From an uncultured Schlesneria sp. (GTDB lineage Bacteria > Planctomycetota > Planctomycetia > Planctomycetales > Planctomycetaceae), in NCBI GenBank assembly GCA_903858935.1, contig CAIOKO010000102.1:1-64000 (forward strand): DNA of 64,000 nt, in the 5' to 3' direction. The stretch's first letter is position 1; each line of letters opens with the position of its first letter. The position numbers and the translations under genes are program-made. This document shows positions 19,847-27,364 of the stretch, piece by piece. A model generated the notes under the pieces. The model was not told where the DNA came from. It saw only the letters and a program-made list of their open reading frames with translations, and did no database searches.

Positions 19847-19933
19847 GCACGCGACCACTCACCAACCACGGGAACAGAACGATGACGACAGAAACACACG
19901 AAGACCGCATTATCGGGGTTGGAAGCTAATTCC

Positions 19934-20029
19934 TCAGGCCGGGTTCTCCGCCAGAAATCGCTGGATTTCACTCGCTTCAGCGGGAGATAACTGCCATGAG
20001 GCGGCACCGATCGATTGGCTGAGTTGTGA
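19934..20029 (-). pseudogene. C-terminal coding remnant, copy 2
   Basis: Minus-strand reading gives SQLSQSIGAASWQLSPAEAS then EIQRFLAENPA and a stop, a close relative of the remnant at 19280-19363. The nucleotide match spans about 90 bp. Upstream of it the similarity stops. Confidence 0.4.
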
Positions 20030-20192
20030 ATTGGTTTTGGGATCTCCAGCCTCCAGGGACACCGCTTTTTTGTGGGTTCAGCGACGTGCTTTTGCTGGTT
20101 CCTTCCGACGCTAGCAGCGTCGGCCACGTGGCCGATGCTGCTAGCATTGGAGTCTTCCTGGTCGCAACGGCATCTCGTGGTCAACGGGCACT

Positions 20193-20222
20193 CACTGCGT
20201 GACCGAAGACGGTCATGCAGTG
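20193..20222. repeat. Dispersed hairpin repeat, copy A
   Basis: 13-bp stem (CACTGCGTGACCG / CGGTCATGCAGTG, one G-T pair) with loop AAGA. Same family as copies at 21938, 34903 and 57873. Confidence 0.7.
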
Positions 20223-20280
20223 GCACGCTTATCCAAGGGAATGACGATGCGATTGCAAAGTGTGAATCAAGCGAATTGCT

Positions 20281-20303
20281 CATCAGGGCGTCATTCTTTA
20301 CCC
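20281..20303 (+). repeat. 23-bp direct repeat, copy 2
   Basis: Identical to 19052-19074. The two copies bracket 1.2 kb that carries the tRNA fragment, the terminator, the palindromic element and both coding remnants. Confidence 0.6.
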
Positions 20304-20389
20304 TACCTGTTAAGTTAAAACCTCAGCCGCAGTTTGCCTACGTGCATTAAAAGCGGCATTCTGAACTCCGGACAAAAAGATCGAACGAC

Positions 20390-20950
20390 ATGGATATTCT
20401 GACAAAGTGGGACACTGGTCTGAATTATGACGAGTTTCTGAAGAAATTCGCCTCTGCCGATCAGCATCGCAGGTGGGAAGCTGTTTACAACGAGATCACG
20501 CTGACGCCCGCACAGCTAACCCTGCTCAAAAGCTTCCAGCGGGATATGCTTGTCGCTGTCGTGGCTGGAGCATGGTGCGGTGATTGCATTCAGCAATGCC
20601 CTATTTTCGAGGTCTTTGCAAAACAGACATCTCGGCTGCAGATTCGATACTTCGATCGAGATGAACATGGTGATATCGCCGACGAACTGTCGATCTGCGG
20701 TGGTCGTCGGGTTCCATCTGTCTTATTCATGGCTGAAGACGGTGCCCCTTGCGGACGGTATGGAGATCGGACTCTTGCCAAGTATCGAGATTCTGCGGCA
20801 TCGCTGGGCGGCGCGGCTTGTCCGACGGGAATTGTTCTGCCAGGCGCCAGCTTGCAGGCTGCTGTGATCCAGGAATGGCTGGAACAGTTCGAACGGGTCC
20901 AGTTGATGTTGAGGCTGTCGCCGCGTCTGCGTCAAAAACATGGCGACTGA
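20390..20950 (+). CDS. Thioredoxin-family protein with WCGDC active site
   Basis: 186 residues, cytoplasmic (no signal peptide). The redox motif GAWCGDCIQQCP lies at about 62-73 after a VAVVAG strand, and the cis-Pro loop is in RRVPSVLFMAEDG. The layout fits the thioredoxin family often annotated as thiol reductase in planctomycetes and Bacteroidetes; the N-terminal 55 residues are a helical extension. Substrate unknown. The ATG at 20390 is preceded by GAACGAC with no strong ribosome binding site. The gene stands alone downstream of the repeat-rich 19-20.3 kb spacer. Confidence 0.85.
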   Translation: MDILTKWDTGLNYDEFLKKFASADQHRRWEAVYNEITLTPAQLTLLKSFQRDMLVAVVAGAWCGDCIQQCPIFEVFAKQTSRLQIRYFDRDEHGDIADELSICGGRRVPSVLFMAEDGAPCGRYGDRTLAKYRDSAASLGGAACPTGIVLPGASLQAAVIQEWLEQFERVQLMLRLSPRLRQKHGD

Positions 20951-21055
20951 GTCGTAAAGCGCGGGTATCGCCCGCAACCCAAAGGGAGGCCTCGCCTTCC
21001 CGTGGAAAAACTTTGCTGCGCGCGAAGAAACAAAACATTTACTCTACGAAGTGAA

Positions 21056-21103
21056 TCAGGGATGAACGATCGATTTTATCCCTGATCGTTCAATTCGTTT
21101 TTT
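21056..21103 (+). other. Overlapping inverted repeats followed by a T run
   Basis: TCAGGGAT (21056-21063) can pair with ATCCCTGA (21078-21085), and GAACGATC (21064-21071) with GATCGTTC (21084-21091). The two stems interleave, so they are either alternatives or an H-type pseudoknot. T6 follows at 21098-21103, and the next gene starts 60 nt downstream. It could be a terminator for the thioredoxin-like gene or a leader switch for the following one. Confidence 0.4.
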
Positions 21104-21162
21104 GACGGATATACGAAACGACAAACGAACAAATTGCGTGTCGCGAACGAGATGGCCGTACG

Positions 21163-21891
21163 GTGCTGATCCTTGGACAAACGGATCGTGCTGAAATGCG
21201 TTCGTTGGTTGTTTGGATGCACGAATACGTCGGATCGGCAAAAAGGTGGGTGACGTCGCCTGACGCTACAGACATTGCCAGCCTGTTTGCCGAAGACGAG
21301 TTCCCCGATCTGATCGTTGTTTTTCAAAGCTGGCCAAGTGAATTTTCGGTCAACGATGTGAATCGCCTGCTCTCGTTTGCTCCGCTGGCCAGGGTTGTTG
21401 TCTGTTACGGCGCCTGGTGTGAATCCGATGGTCGCAATCTCAGCATCTGGCCCCCTTCAATCCGAATTCCCGTCTGGGCAGCCCAGCCTCGAATTGAACG
21501 AGAATGGCAACTGATCCATGAATCCATCGCACAGCACGCCTTCCCCTGGTCCGCATCGCGAGAAGAAATCTTTGCGGGGGAACAGCCCACGATCATTCCC
21601 TTACTTTCGCCTCAAAAGGTCTTGATCGACACCCCAGATCAAGCGATCAGGCAGTACGTCGCCGAACGGCTTAACGAAGCGGGTCACTCAGTCTGCGATG
21701 GCGACCCATCGGTAATCATGTTCGACGCGGACCCGTGGGGATCGTCGCGCATCGCTGCCCTCAAATCACTTCGCCTGCGACATCCGAATGCGATCGTGTT
21801 TGCGTTGGCGAATCTTGTGCAACCCTCTCTGGTCGAGCAACTGCTTGATTTTGGAGTTGAAAAAGTCTTGCCCAAGATCGCAATACCGTGA
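21163..21891 (+). CDS. Receiver-like protein of unknown function
   Basis: 242 residues from GTG 21163; no ATG exists in frame between the preceding stop at about 21101 and this codon. The pattern of short hydrophobic strands (VLILGQ read with GTG as Met, DLIVVFQSWP, ARVVVCYGAWCESDG, KVLIDTP, SVIMFDADPWGSS, NAIVFALANLV, GVEKVLPK) suggests two tandem alpha/beta, receiver-like halves. The usual phospho-acceptor pocket is not obvious, so phosphorylation is doubtful. No family recognised. It may be a planctomycete-specific pseudo-receiver. Confidence 0.6.
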   Translation: MLILGQTDRAEMRSLVVWMHEYVGSAKRWVTSPDATDIASLFAEDEFPDLIVVFQSWPSEFSVNDVNRLLSFAPLARVVVCYGAWCESDGRNLSIWPPSIRIPVWAAQPRIEREWQLIHESIAQHAFPWSASREEIFAGEQPTIIPLLSPQKVLIDTPDQAIRQYVAERLNEAGHSVCDGDPSVIMFDADPWGSSRIAALKSLRLRHPNAIVFALANLVQPSLVEQLLDFGVEKVLPKIAIP

Positions 21892-21937
21892 TGGAAAGGT
21901 TGGATCGAGTGCCTTGTCAATCTTCCGAATTAGAGTT

Positions 21938-21967
21938 CACTGCATGACCGTCTTCGGTCATGCAGTG
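21938..21967. repeat. Dispersed hairpin repeat, copy B
   Basis: Perfect 13-bp stem CACTGCATGACCG / CGGTCATGCAGTG with loop TCTT, the reverse complement of the AAGA loop in the other copies, so this copy is inverted. It forms one end of the larger repeat 21938-22267. Confidence 0.75.
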
Positions 21968-22267
21968 CCCTTTCACTGGCAGAACGAGAAGCCACTGCTT
22001 CTCCTAAGACTCCAGCGAGGCTTTGCCTCAGACCAAGGTAGCCATCATCGCTCCGCGTGATGAGCATTGTTCGAAAACCTATCAAATTCCAATCCGCATG
22101 GTCTCAAATCAGAAATTCAAATGGGAATATCCATCACGAGGCTGAGGCAACGTTTGAACCGTTTCCGACGCAGGCTCATCACTCGGAGCGATGATGGCTA
22201 CTTTGGAAGAAATTCTGAAACTTGACTCAATGAGTCAAGTTTCAGACCCGAAGAAGTCCGAAGCAGT
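21938..22267 (+). repeat. 330-bp structured intergenic repeat, copy 1
   Basis: This stretch matches the reverse complement of 57569-57902 along its whole length, with blocks such as GTAGCCATCATCGCT, GCGTGATGAGCATTG and CCTATCAAATTCCAA in the same order. Modules: hairpin B at one end, then an inverted repeat pair (22035-22069 and 22173-22207) around 100 nt, then a perfect 14-bp hairpin CTGAAACTTGACTC-AAT-GAGTCAAGTTTCAG (22215-22245). A 34-codon frame from ATG 22191 to 22295 covers the last module; its first 24 codons resemble the matching frame in copy 2. Confidence 0.75.
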
Positions 22268-22302
22268 GCCACAGAATCCTCATTCGGAAGTTTGACAAAG
22301 GA

Positions 22303-23049
22303 TTAACCACGACCCAGGTATGCCTGATCGCGCGGAAGCACGATCGCTTCGAGAAAGTTCACATCGGCTGGTAACGTCACCATGGCGAGTGCGGCACGAG
22401 CAATCGATTCAGGCTGCATCATCGGTTCGTCGTCGGAACTCTTACCGGAATCGATACGACGTTCGACCAGAACATTTCCAGGATGCAGGCATGAACAGGT
22501 AATTCCATAGGGTCGACCATCAAGCGCGGTGGCCTGCGTCAGCCCCCAGACTCCAAACTTGGCGGCGGAATAGGGGGCGCTTCCTTCACGAGGCCGCTGG
22601 GCACTGATCGAACCGATATTGAGAATCCGCCCCGAGCGTTGCGGCTTCATCATTCGAAATGCGGCGCGACTGCACAGGAATGTTCCTGTCAGGCATGATC
22701 CGACAACGTTGTTCCACGCTTCGAGTGAAAGTTCATCGAGCGGCCCGCCATCAAATGCACCAGCGTTATTGACGAGAATGTCGACTCGCCCGAATTGGTT
22801 GCGGACAGCATCAAACAATCGTTCAACATCCGCTTCCACCGAGACATCGCATGTCTGTGACAGGACGTTCACCCCGCGCGCCCGCAATTCATCGGCGAAA
22901 TGTGTCAGCGACTCACCGTTTCGAGCACACAACGCGAGCGACGCCCCTTCTTCAGCGAAAGCAACAGCGATGGCTTTACCTATCCCTCGGTTGGCACCGG
23001 TGACGACAACAATCTGGTGAGCGAGCTGATTCATTCTCGTGAAATCCAT
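22303..23049 (-). CDS. Short-chain dehydrogenase/reductase (SDR) family oxidoreductase
   Basis: 248 residues from ATG 23049 (an ATG five codons later is also possible; the frame is open further upstream but those residues are not SDR-like). Classical SDR motifs: VVVTGANRGIGKAIA for NAD(P) binding, CDVSVEADV, LVNNAGAF, and the catalytic Ser in NIGSIS with Tyr-Lys in YSAAK. The family reduces or oxidises carbonyl and hydroxyl groups; the substrate cannot be told. It is divergent from the gluconolactonase-like gene with 110 nt between, so the two could share regulation and both act on sugars. Confidence 0.9.
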   Translation of the reverse strand: MDFTRMNQLAHQIVVVTGANRGIGKAIAVAFAEEGASLALCARNGESLTHFADELRARGVNVLSQTCDVSVEADVERLFDAVRNQFGRVDILVNNAGAFDGGPLDELSLEAWNNVVGSCLTGTFLCSRAAFRMMKPQRSGRILNIGSISAQRPREGSAPYSAAKFGVWGLTQATALDGRPYGITCSCLHPGNVLVERRIDSGKSSDDEPMMQPESIARAALAMVTLPADVNFLEAIVLPRDQAYLGRG

Positions 23050-23159
23050 GACGCTGATTTGGTTTCGCCAAAACGGCGCGTGTGTTACTGTGATTCGGCA
23101 TCCTGATCCTCTCCCAGAGGTCTCTGCCGTTGTTCTCAATCACATTCTGAGGAGCCACC

Positions 23160-24308
23160 ATGACTGAGTCAAACTCGATCCCTGAATCTATCGAATCATC
23201 CGCCGGACTTGCCCGCCGTTCGTTTCTTACAGCAACAGTCGGTGCTGTCGGACTTGCCGCGTCAAAAGCCTTTGCCAGAGACGCAAAAGACCCCGTGCGA
23301 CAATATGGCCCAAATGCTGAGCCGGTGCGCTACCCTGATCCCGATATCGTCACTCTCGACCCCCGATTTAAGAAATACGCGCTGGGAAATACTCCGATTC
23401 AACGGATTTATCACAGCCCGGAAATGTTGTGGGCCGAAGGTCCGGCCTGGAACGGCGTCGGAAAATATCTACTTTGGAGCGACATTCCCAATAACGTTCA
23501 GATGCGGTGGCTGGAAGAAGATGGACATGTCAGCACCTTCCGCAATCCGGCTGGTAACAGTAATGGAAACACGTTCGATTTTCAGGGACGTCAAATCTCG
23601 TTCGAACACGGCAACCGGCGAGTTGTCCGCTACGAGTATGACGGCACGATTACGGTCCTTGCAGACAAGTTCGATGGTAAGCCGCTCAACGCCCCTAACG
23701 ACGGAGCCGTCCATCCGAACGGCGACATCTGGTTCACCGATCCCGGGTACGGCAGCCTGATGAACTATGAAGGTGAAAAGGCACCGAACGACTCGAAGCA
23801 ACCCTATCAGAAAGAATCCATTTATCGCATCGACGGAAAGACCTTGAAGGTTGAAAAGGTGACCGACGAAATCTTTAAACCAAACGGGCTTTGTTTTTCG
23901 CCCGACTACAAGAAGCTCTATGTCGCCGACACCGGTGCTTCGCATTACGACGAAGCCCCGAAGAGCATTAAGGTCTGGGATATCGTCGACGAGAAGAAGC
24001 TGGCGAAAGGGAGAGAGTTCGCTTCGATGAAGCTGTCCGTCAATGGTGTCGAAAAAGCTGGAATGGCAGACGGTATCCGTTGTGACATCGACGGCAACAT
24101 CTGGGCAAGCGCCGGCTGGGTCGGAGACGGCTACGACGGCGTTCACGTCTTCGAACCGAAAGAAGGTGTTCGTATCGGTCAGATTCACCTGCCGGAAATC
24201 TGCAGTAACGTCTGCTTCGGCGGAACGAAGCGAAACCGATTGTTCATGACCGGCAGTACGTCGGTCTATGCAGTCTATGTCGAAACGAAAGGTGCTCACA
24301 TTACGTGA
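23160..24308 (+). CDS. SMP-30/gluconolactonase-family protein with Tat-type signal
   Basis: 382 residues; GAGGAG lies 6 nt before the ATG. The N-terminus has a twin-arginine signal (ARRSFLTATVGAVGLAASKAFA is split here as ARRSFLTAT and GLAASKAFA), so it is probably exported folded. The rest is a six-bladed propeller of the SMP-30/LRE type: ILWAEGPAWNGVGKYLLWSD-like start (MLWAEGPAWNG), LNAPNDGAVHPNGDIWFTDP with the metal-binding Asn and Asp, FKPNGLCFSPDYKKLYVADT and MADGIRCDIDGNIWAS. The family hydrolyses lactones of aldonic acids. Likely periplasmic sugar-lactone hydrolysis. A strong hairpin without T run lies just after the stop (24327-24354). Confidence 0.9.
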   Translation: MTESNSIPESIESSAGLARRSFLTATVGAVGLAASKAFARDAKDPVRQYGPNAEPVRYPDPDIVTLDPRFKKYALGNTPIQRIYHSPEMLWAEGPAWNGVGKYLLWSDIPNNVQMRWLEEDGHVSTFRNPAGNSNGNTFDFQGRQISFEHGNRRVVRYEYDGTITVLADKFDGKPLNAPNDGAVHPNGDIWFTDPGYGSLMNYEGEKAPNDSKQPYQKESIYRIDGKTLKVEKVTDEIFKPNGLCFSPDYKKLYVADTGASHYDEAPKSIKVWDIVDEKKLAKGREFASMKLSVNGVEKAGMADGIRCDIDGNIWASAGWVGDGYDGVHVFEPKEGVRIGQIHLPEICSNVCFGGTKRNRLFMTGSTSVYAVYVETKGAHIT

Positions 24309-24326
24309 GCAATTTGCGCGTTCGTT

Positions 24327-24354
24327 GGCGGATGGACAATTGTGTTCATCCGCC
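24327..24354 (+). terminator. Hairpin after the gluconolactonase-like gene
   Basis: GGCGGATG (24327-24334) pairs with CATCCGCC (24347-24354), and the loop contains the palindrome ACAATTGT. It lies 18 nt past the stop codon. There is no T run, so termination by this hairpin is only likely, not certain. Confidence 0.45.
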
Positions 24355-24410
24355 TCATCGCACGGCGAGGCTGCGTCCTGCGTAGTGAAGGCTTCCAGCC
24401 TCCACTCGAC

Positions 24411-24447
24411 ATTTTGTCGCACTGGCTGAAGCCCATGCTACGGCTTG
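24411..24447. repeat. Short dispersed repeat (GCTTCAGCC / GCTACGGCTT family), copy 2
   Basis: ATTTTGTCGCAC at 24411 and CCCATGCTACGGCTT at 24432 flank a TGGCTGAAG insert. The same two strings flank a different centre at 4541-4577. This copy lies in the spacer between the ends of two convergent genes. Confidence 0.5.
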
Positions 24448-24469
24448 GCTGCGTCGACGACCACTTCAT

Positions 24470-25633
24470 TCAAGCCGCCATCTTTTCCGCTGGCTTTTCC
24501 AGAAAACCGAGAATGACGTCAGCCGTCCGTCGAGTCGCTCCCGTACAGTGAATCTGTTCGCGGAGTGCATTGAGTTCTGCTGATGCTGCCGACAGCGATG
24601 CCGGATCACCAAGCCATTTGGACATTTCGTAGACCACCGAATCGATCGCTGGCCTTGGATTTCCGACGCTGAAAATCTCGGGCATGATCTTCCGGTCGGC
24701 GATCAGATTGGGCAACGACCAGTATTTGCAGACAATCACGATGCAGCCGATAAAATACGTCAGCCAACTGGATCGATAGATCGCGACAAACGGAGTTCGC
24801 CGAGCGAGCATCTCGAGGCTTACCGAACCTGAGACCATGACCGAGCAATCGGCGATCTCAATGATCTCGGGTGTCTTGCCGACGAAGAACGAAATCGGCA
24901 GCGGTTGTTGCAGCTTTTCGTATTCCGTGACACAAAACTGTCTTTGCACGTCCTTATAGTTGGCAACGAGAAAATTCACCTCCGGGAATTTCGCGTGCAA
25001 CTGCTGAACAATATTCAATAACAACGGCCAGCATCGTCGGACTTCCTGCTTGCGTGAGCCGGGAAGTATCGCGACCGTCCGCGTCTCACTCGATGACCAT
25101 TCTCGACAAAAGCTGTCGTCGAGGTGATGTTCCGCCACTTCGTCAAAAAAGGGATGTCCGACGTACATGACGGGAATTCCCCGTTCGGCATACCAGTCCG
25201 TTTCAAACGTCAATCCCGAAAGGACCAGATCGACATATTTCCGAACTCGACTGATCCTCCATGAACCCCATGCCCAAAGCTGGGGAGGCATATAATAGAT
25301 CACTGGAATTCCCGCTGCCTTGGCTTTGCGAGCAATCCACCAGTTGAATCCGGGAAAGTCGACCAGGACCACAACGTCAGGTTTGTGGCGTGCGAAATAT
25401 TCTTCCGCCTGTTTAACCAACTTGTAGAACTTCCAGATCAATGGCAGCACGGCCATGATCCCCATGACCGCCATTGACGTGAGCGGAAACAGCAGATGGC
25501 AACCTGCTTCTTCCATCGCCGAACCACCAAACCCCGAGACCCTCAGATCCGGTCGACGACGAGACAGTTCTTTAATCAGGTGAGCGGCATGATGGTCACC
25601 GCTCGGCTCGCCAACAGAAAAAAAGATATGCAT
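24470..25633 (-). CDS. lpxB: Lipid-A-disaccharide synthase
   Basis: 387 residues, typical of LpxB. It joins UDP-2,3-diacylglucosamine and lipid X to form the lipid A disaccharide at the inner membrane. Motifs: MHIFFSVGEPSGDHHAAHLI at the N-terminus, GFGGSAMEEAGC, VVLVDFPGFNWWIA, IYYMPPQLWAWG, and C-terminal SGSVSLEMLARRTPFVAIYR with the nucleotide-binding Glu. Its presence argues that this organism makes lipid A. It is not next to other lpx genes; the neighbour upstream on the same strand is a membrane EEP-fold protein 89 nt away. Confidence 0.95.
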   Translation of the reverse strand: MHIFFSVGEPSGDHHAAHLIKELSRRRPDLRVSGFGGSAMEEAGCHLLFPLTSMAVMGIMAVLPLIWKFYKLVKQAEEYFARHKPDVVVLVDFPGFNWWIARKAKAAGIPVIYYMPPQLWAWGSWRISRVRKYVDLVLSGLTFETDWYAERGIPVMYVGHPFFDEVAEHHLDDSFCREWSSSETRTVAILPGSRKQEVRRCWPLLLNIVQQLHAKFPEVNFLVANYKDVQRQFCVTEYEKLQQPLPISFFVGKTPEIIEIADCSVMVSGSVSLEMLARRTPFVAIYRSSWLTYFIGCIVIVCKYWSLPNLIADRKIMPEIFSVGNPRPAIDSVVYEMSKWLGDPASLSAASAELNALREQIHCTGATRRTADVILGFLEKPAEKMAA

Positions 25634-25722
25634 GGTCGGTTCAATAATATGGACGGACGGAATTTCTGATCAAAACGATCGCACCGTTCCCAGAAAATCC
25701 AAATTTGGTCAAGAGGGATTCG

Positions 25723-26799
25723 CTATTTCGGCGGGCTTAATGTCACCGTCGCAGAAATCAATCGATGGTCCGAGCCGTCTGTTGTACCAACCTGGCATTG
25801 CTCAATGACCCATTCCCGAGAACACAGAATATGGTCGATACGAGCCCAGGGAAAATTGCTTGGCCATAGACTCCGACCTTTACACGAAGACGTATATCCA
25901 TACCCGAATCCCGCGTTGTCGTAACAACTTTGCAGATCGCCCCAGTGCTTTCGGAAAAAACTGCTGGATGTCGGCGTGTTGAAATCACCACAGATAATCA
26001 GCGGCTCGTTATCGTAAGCTGAATTGATCGCGGCTCGAATTTCCGTCGAATCACGATCTCTCTTCTCCTGATATTCTGAAAGTTCTTTTGTCCCCTTGCC
26101 GTTGGTCAGGGTCTCATAACTGAGCTCCTCTAATCCGAAACGAGCGGTCATCTGATGGATATTGCCAAGAACGATCGGTCCATTCGGTATTTCGATATGA
26201 ACCAGCATTCCGGCCGATCGTCCACCGAATGGTGTCACGTCAAAGCCCGAGATGAGCGAAAGTCGATAGCGGGAACCGATCCAGTATTGTCCATATCGCA
26301 AGGTGTACCACTGCGCGTCTTTGCAGAAGGAATTCAAACGATCGTCTTCACCAAATGCTTCTTGTAGTGCGATCACGTCTGGCTTAATGGCCACAATCTC
26401 ATCGAGCACTTTGCTGAAATCCGGTTGAAACGACTGCACGTTACAACTGACGATCGTGAGTGAAGTCGCTCCTTCGATGTTCGGCGATCCATTCATCCAG
26501 AGACCGAGCGGAATCGATAAACCCATCAAAGGGACAAGCGCAATCCCGACGGAAACCAGATTCATCCCAATTGAAGGTCGGTGCCAGATCAGCGACGCGA
26601 AAAGCAGTATGATCGCAGGAATCGCGTAGGGCGTTCGCGGTGCGTACGTGACAACAGTTCCCGCCCACCACGTTTCTGAAACGACGTAAATCAGATAATT
26701 CACAACACTCAAAATTATGAGATTCAGGCACGACAATCCGATCACGAATTTGGCAGTACTGCTCGTTCGGGATGGCGTCTTGACGGGCAACGGTTTCAT
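25723..26799 (-). CDS. Membrane-anchored endonuclease/exonuclease/phosphatase-fold protein
   Basis: 358 residues. The first 120 contain three or four hydrophobic helices (IGLSCLNLIILSVVNYLIYV; AIPAIILLFASLIW; LVSVGIALVPLMGL). The C-terminal 230 residues are an EEP (DNase I-like) domain: VSCNVQSF, DVIALQEAF with the metal-binding Glu, GDFNTPTSS with Asp and Asn, and a C-terminal GSDHRLISATV with the catalytic His. All catalytic positions are present. Proteins of this layout are common and poorly characterised; they may be phosphodiesterases acting on lipid head groups or nucleic acid outside the cytoplasm. Same strand as lpxB, 89 nt upstream of it. Confidence 0.85.
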   Translation of the reverse strand: MKPLPVKTPSRTSSTAKFVIGLSCLNLIILSVVNYLIYVVSETWWAGTVVTYAPRTPYAIPAIILLFASLIWHRPSIGMNLVSVGIALVPLMGLSIPLGLWMNGSPNIEGATSLTIVSCNVQSFQPDFSKVLDEIVAIKPDVIALQEAFGEDDRLNSFCKDAQWYTLRYGQYWIGSRYRLSLISGFDVTPFGGRSAGMLVHIEIPNGPIVLGNIHQMTARFGLEELSYETLTNGKGTKELSEYQEKRDRDSTEIRAAINSAYDNEPLIICGDFNTPTSSSFFRKHWGDLQSCYDNAGFGYGYTSSCKGRSLWPSNFPWARIDHILCSREWVIEQCQVGTTDGSDHRLISATVTLSPPK

Positions 26800-27364
26800 A
26801 GAGAACTCATAGAAGAATTGTCAGAGACAATCGTAGAATACTTATCCAGCCAGAAAATTGGGATACAGATCTTGATTGACGAGTGATACATTACTGCCAC
26901 TTCGCCTGTAGGTTTTTTGCAGCATCAACATTGCCCATGAACCTCAGAAATAAGGGCCGTTCAGGAACATTCGAAGTCTGGTTCGATTTGCAAAACATGC
27001 AAATCGATCGACACGTCGAACAGACCTATTAATTTGGATTAGCGCTCGGCAAGTATGAAGAAACGGAGTTGCCGAGTCCGACGCTGTGCTTGCCCTGTGC
27101 CCTCTTAACCCAAAATTGCACGCAAGTTGCATCTGATACAGGGTTAACACCGAATACACCCCATCCGACCGTATATTTCCCGAGAACTCGGAATCACAAA
27201 CCTTGCGGTCACGATGTTTTGATTTCGCGATAATCTCAACGATAGAAAAAGAGTCCGTCCGGTTTCGTGGCATAAATTCCGATGAATTATAAGAGACGTT
27301 GAACTCGTTCCCGTTTTCGACGTAAATCCGATCGATTCTCACCAGCGTGCACGAGCCGAACACG
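26800..27364. other. Divergent spacer without a recognisable gene
   Basis: 565 nt between the EEP-fold gene and the outer-membrane-like gene. A minus-strand frame (26944-27675) runs through it but mostly opposes the next gene and has no family resemblance or ribosome binding site. The spacer should hold two divergent promoters. Confidence 0.5.

Noticed and set aside
19280-20283. Minus-strand frames of 192 and 155 codons as genes
   Set aside because: They run across palindromic repeats and fit no family; only the short C-terminal tails repeat as coding-like sequence.
23469-24422. 317-codon minus-strand frame
   Set aside because: Antisense to the gluconolactonase-like gene; residues are of mirror-frame type without motifs.
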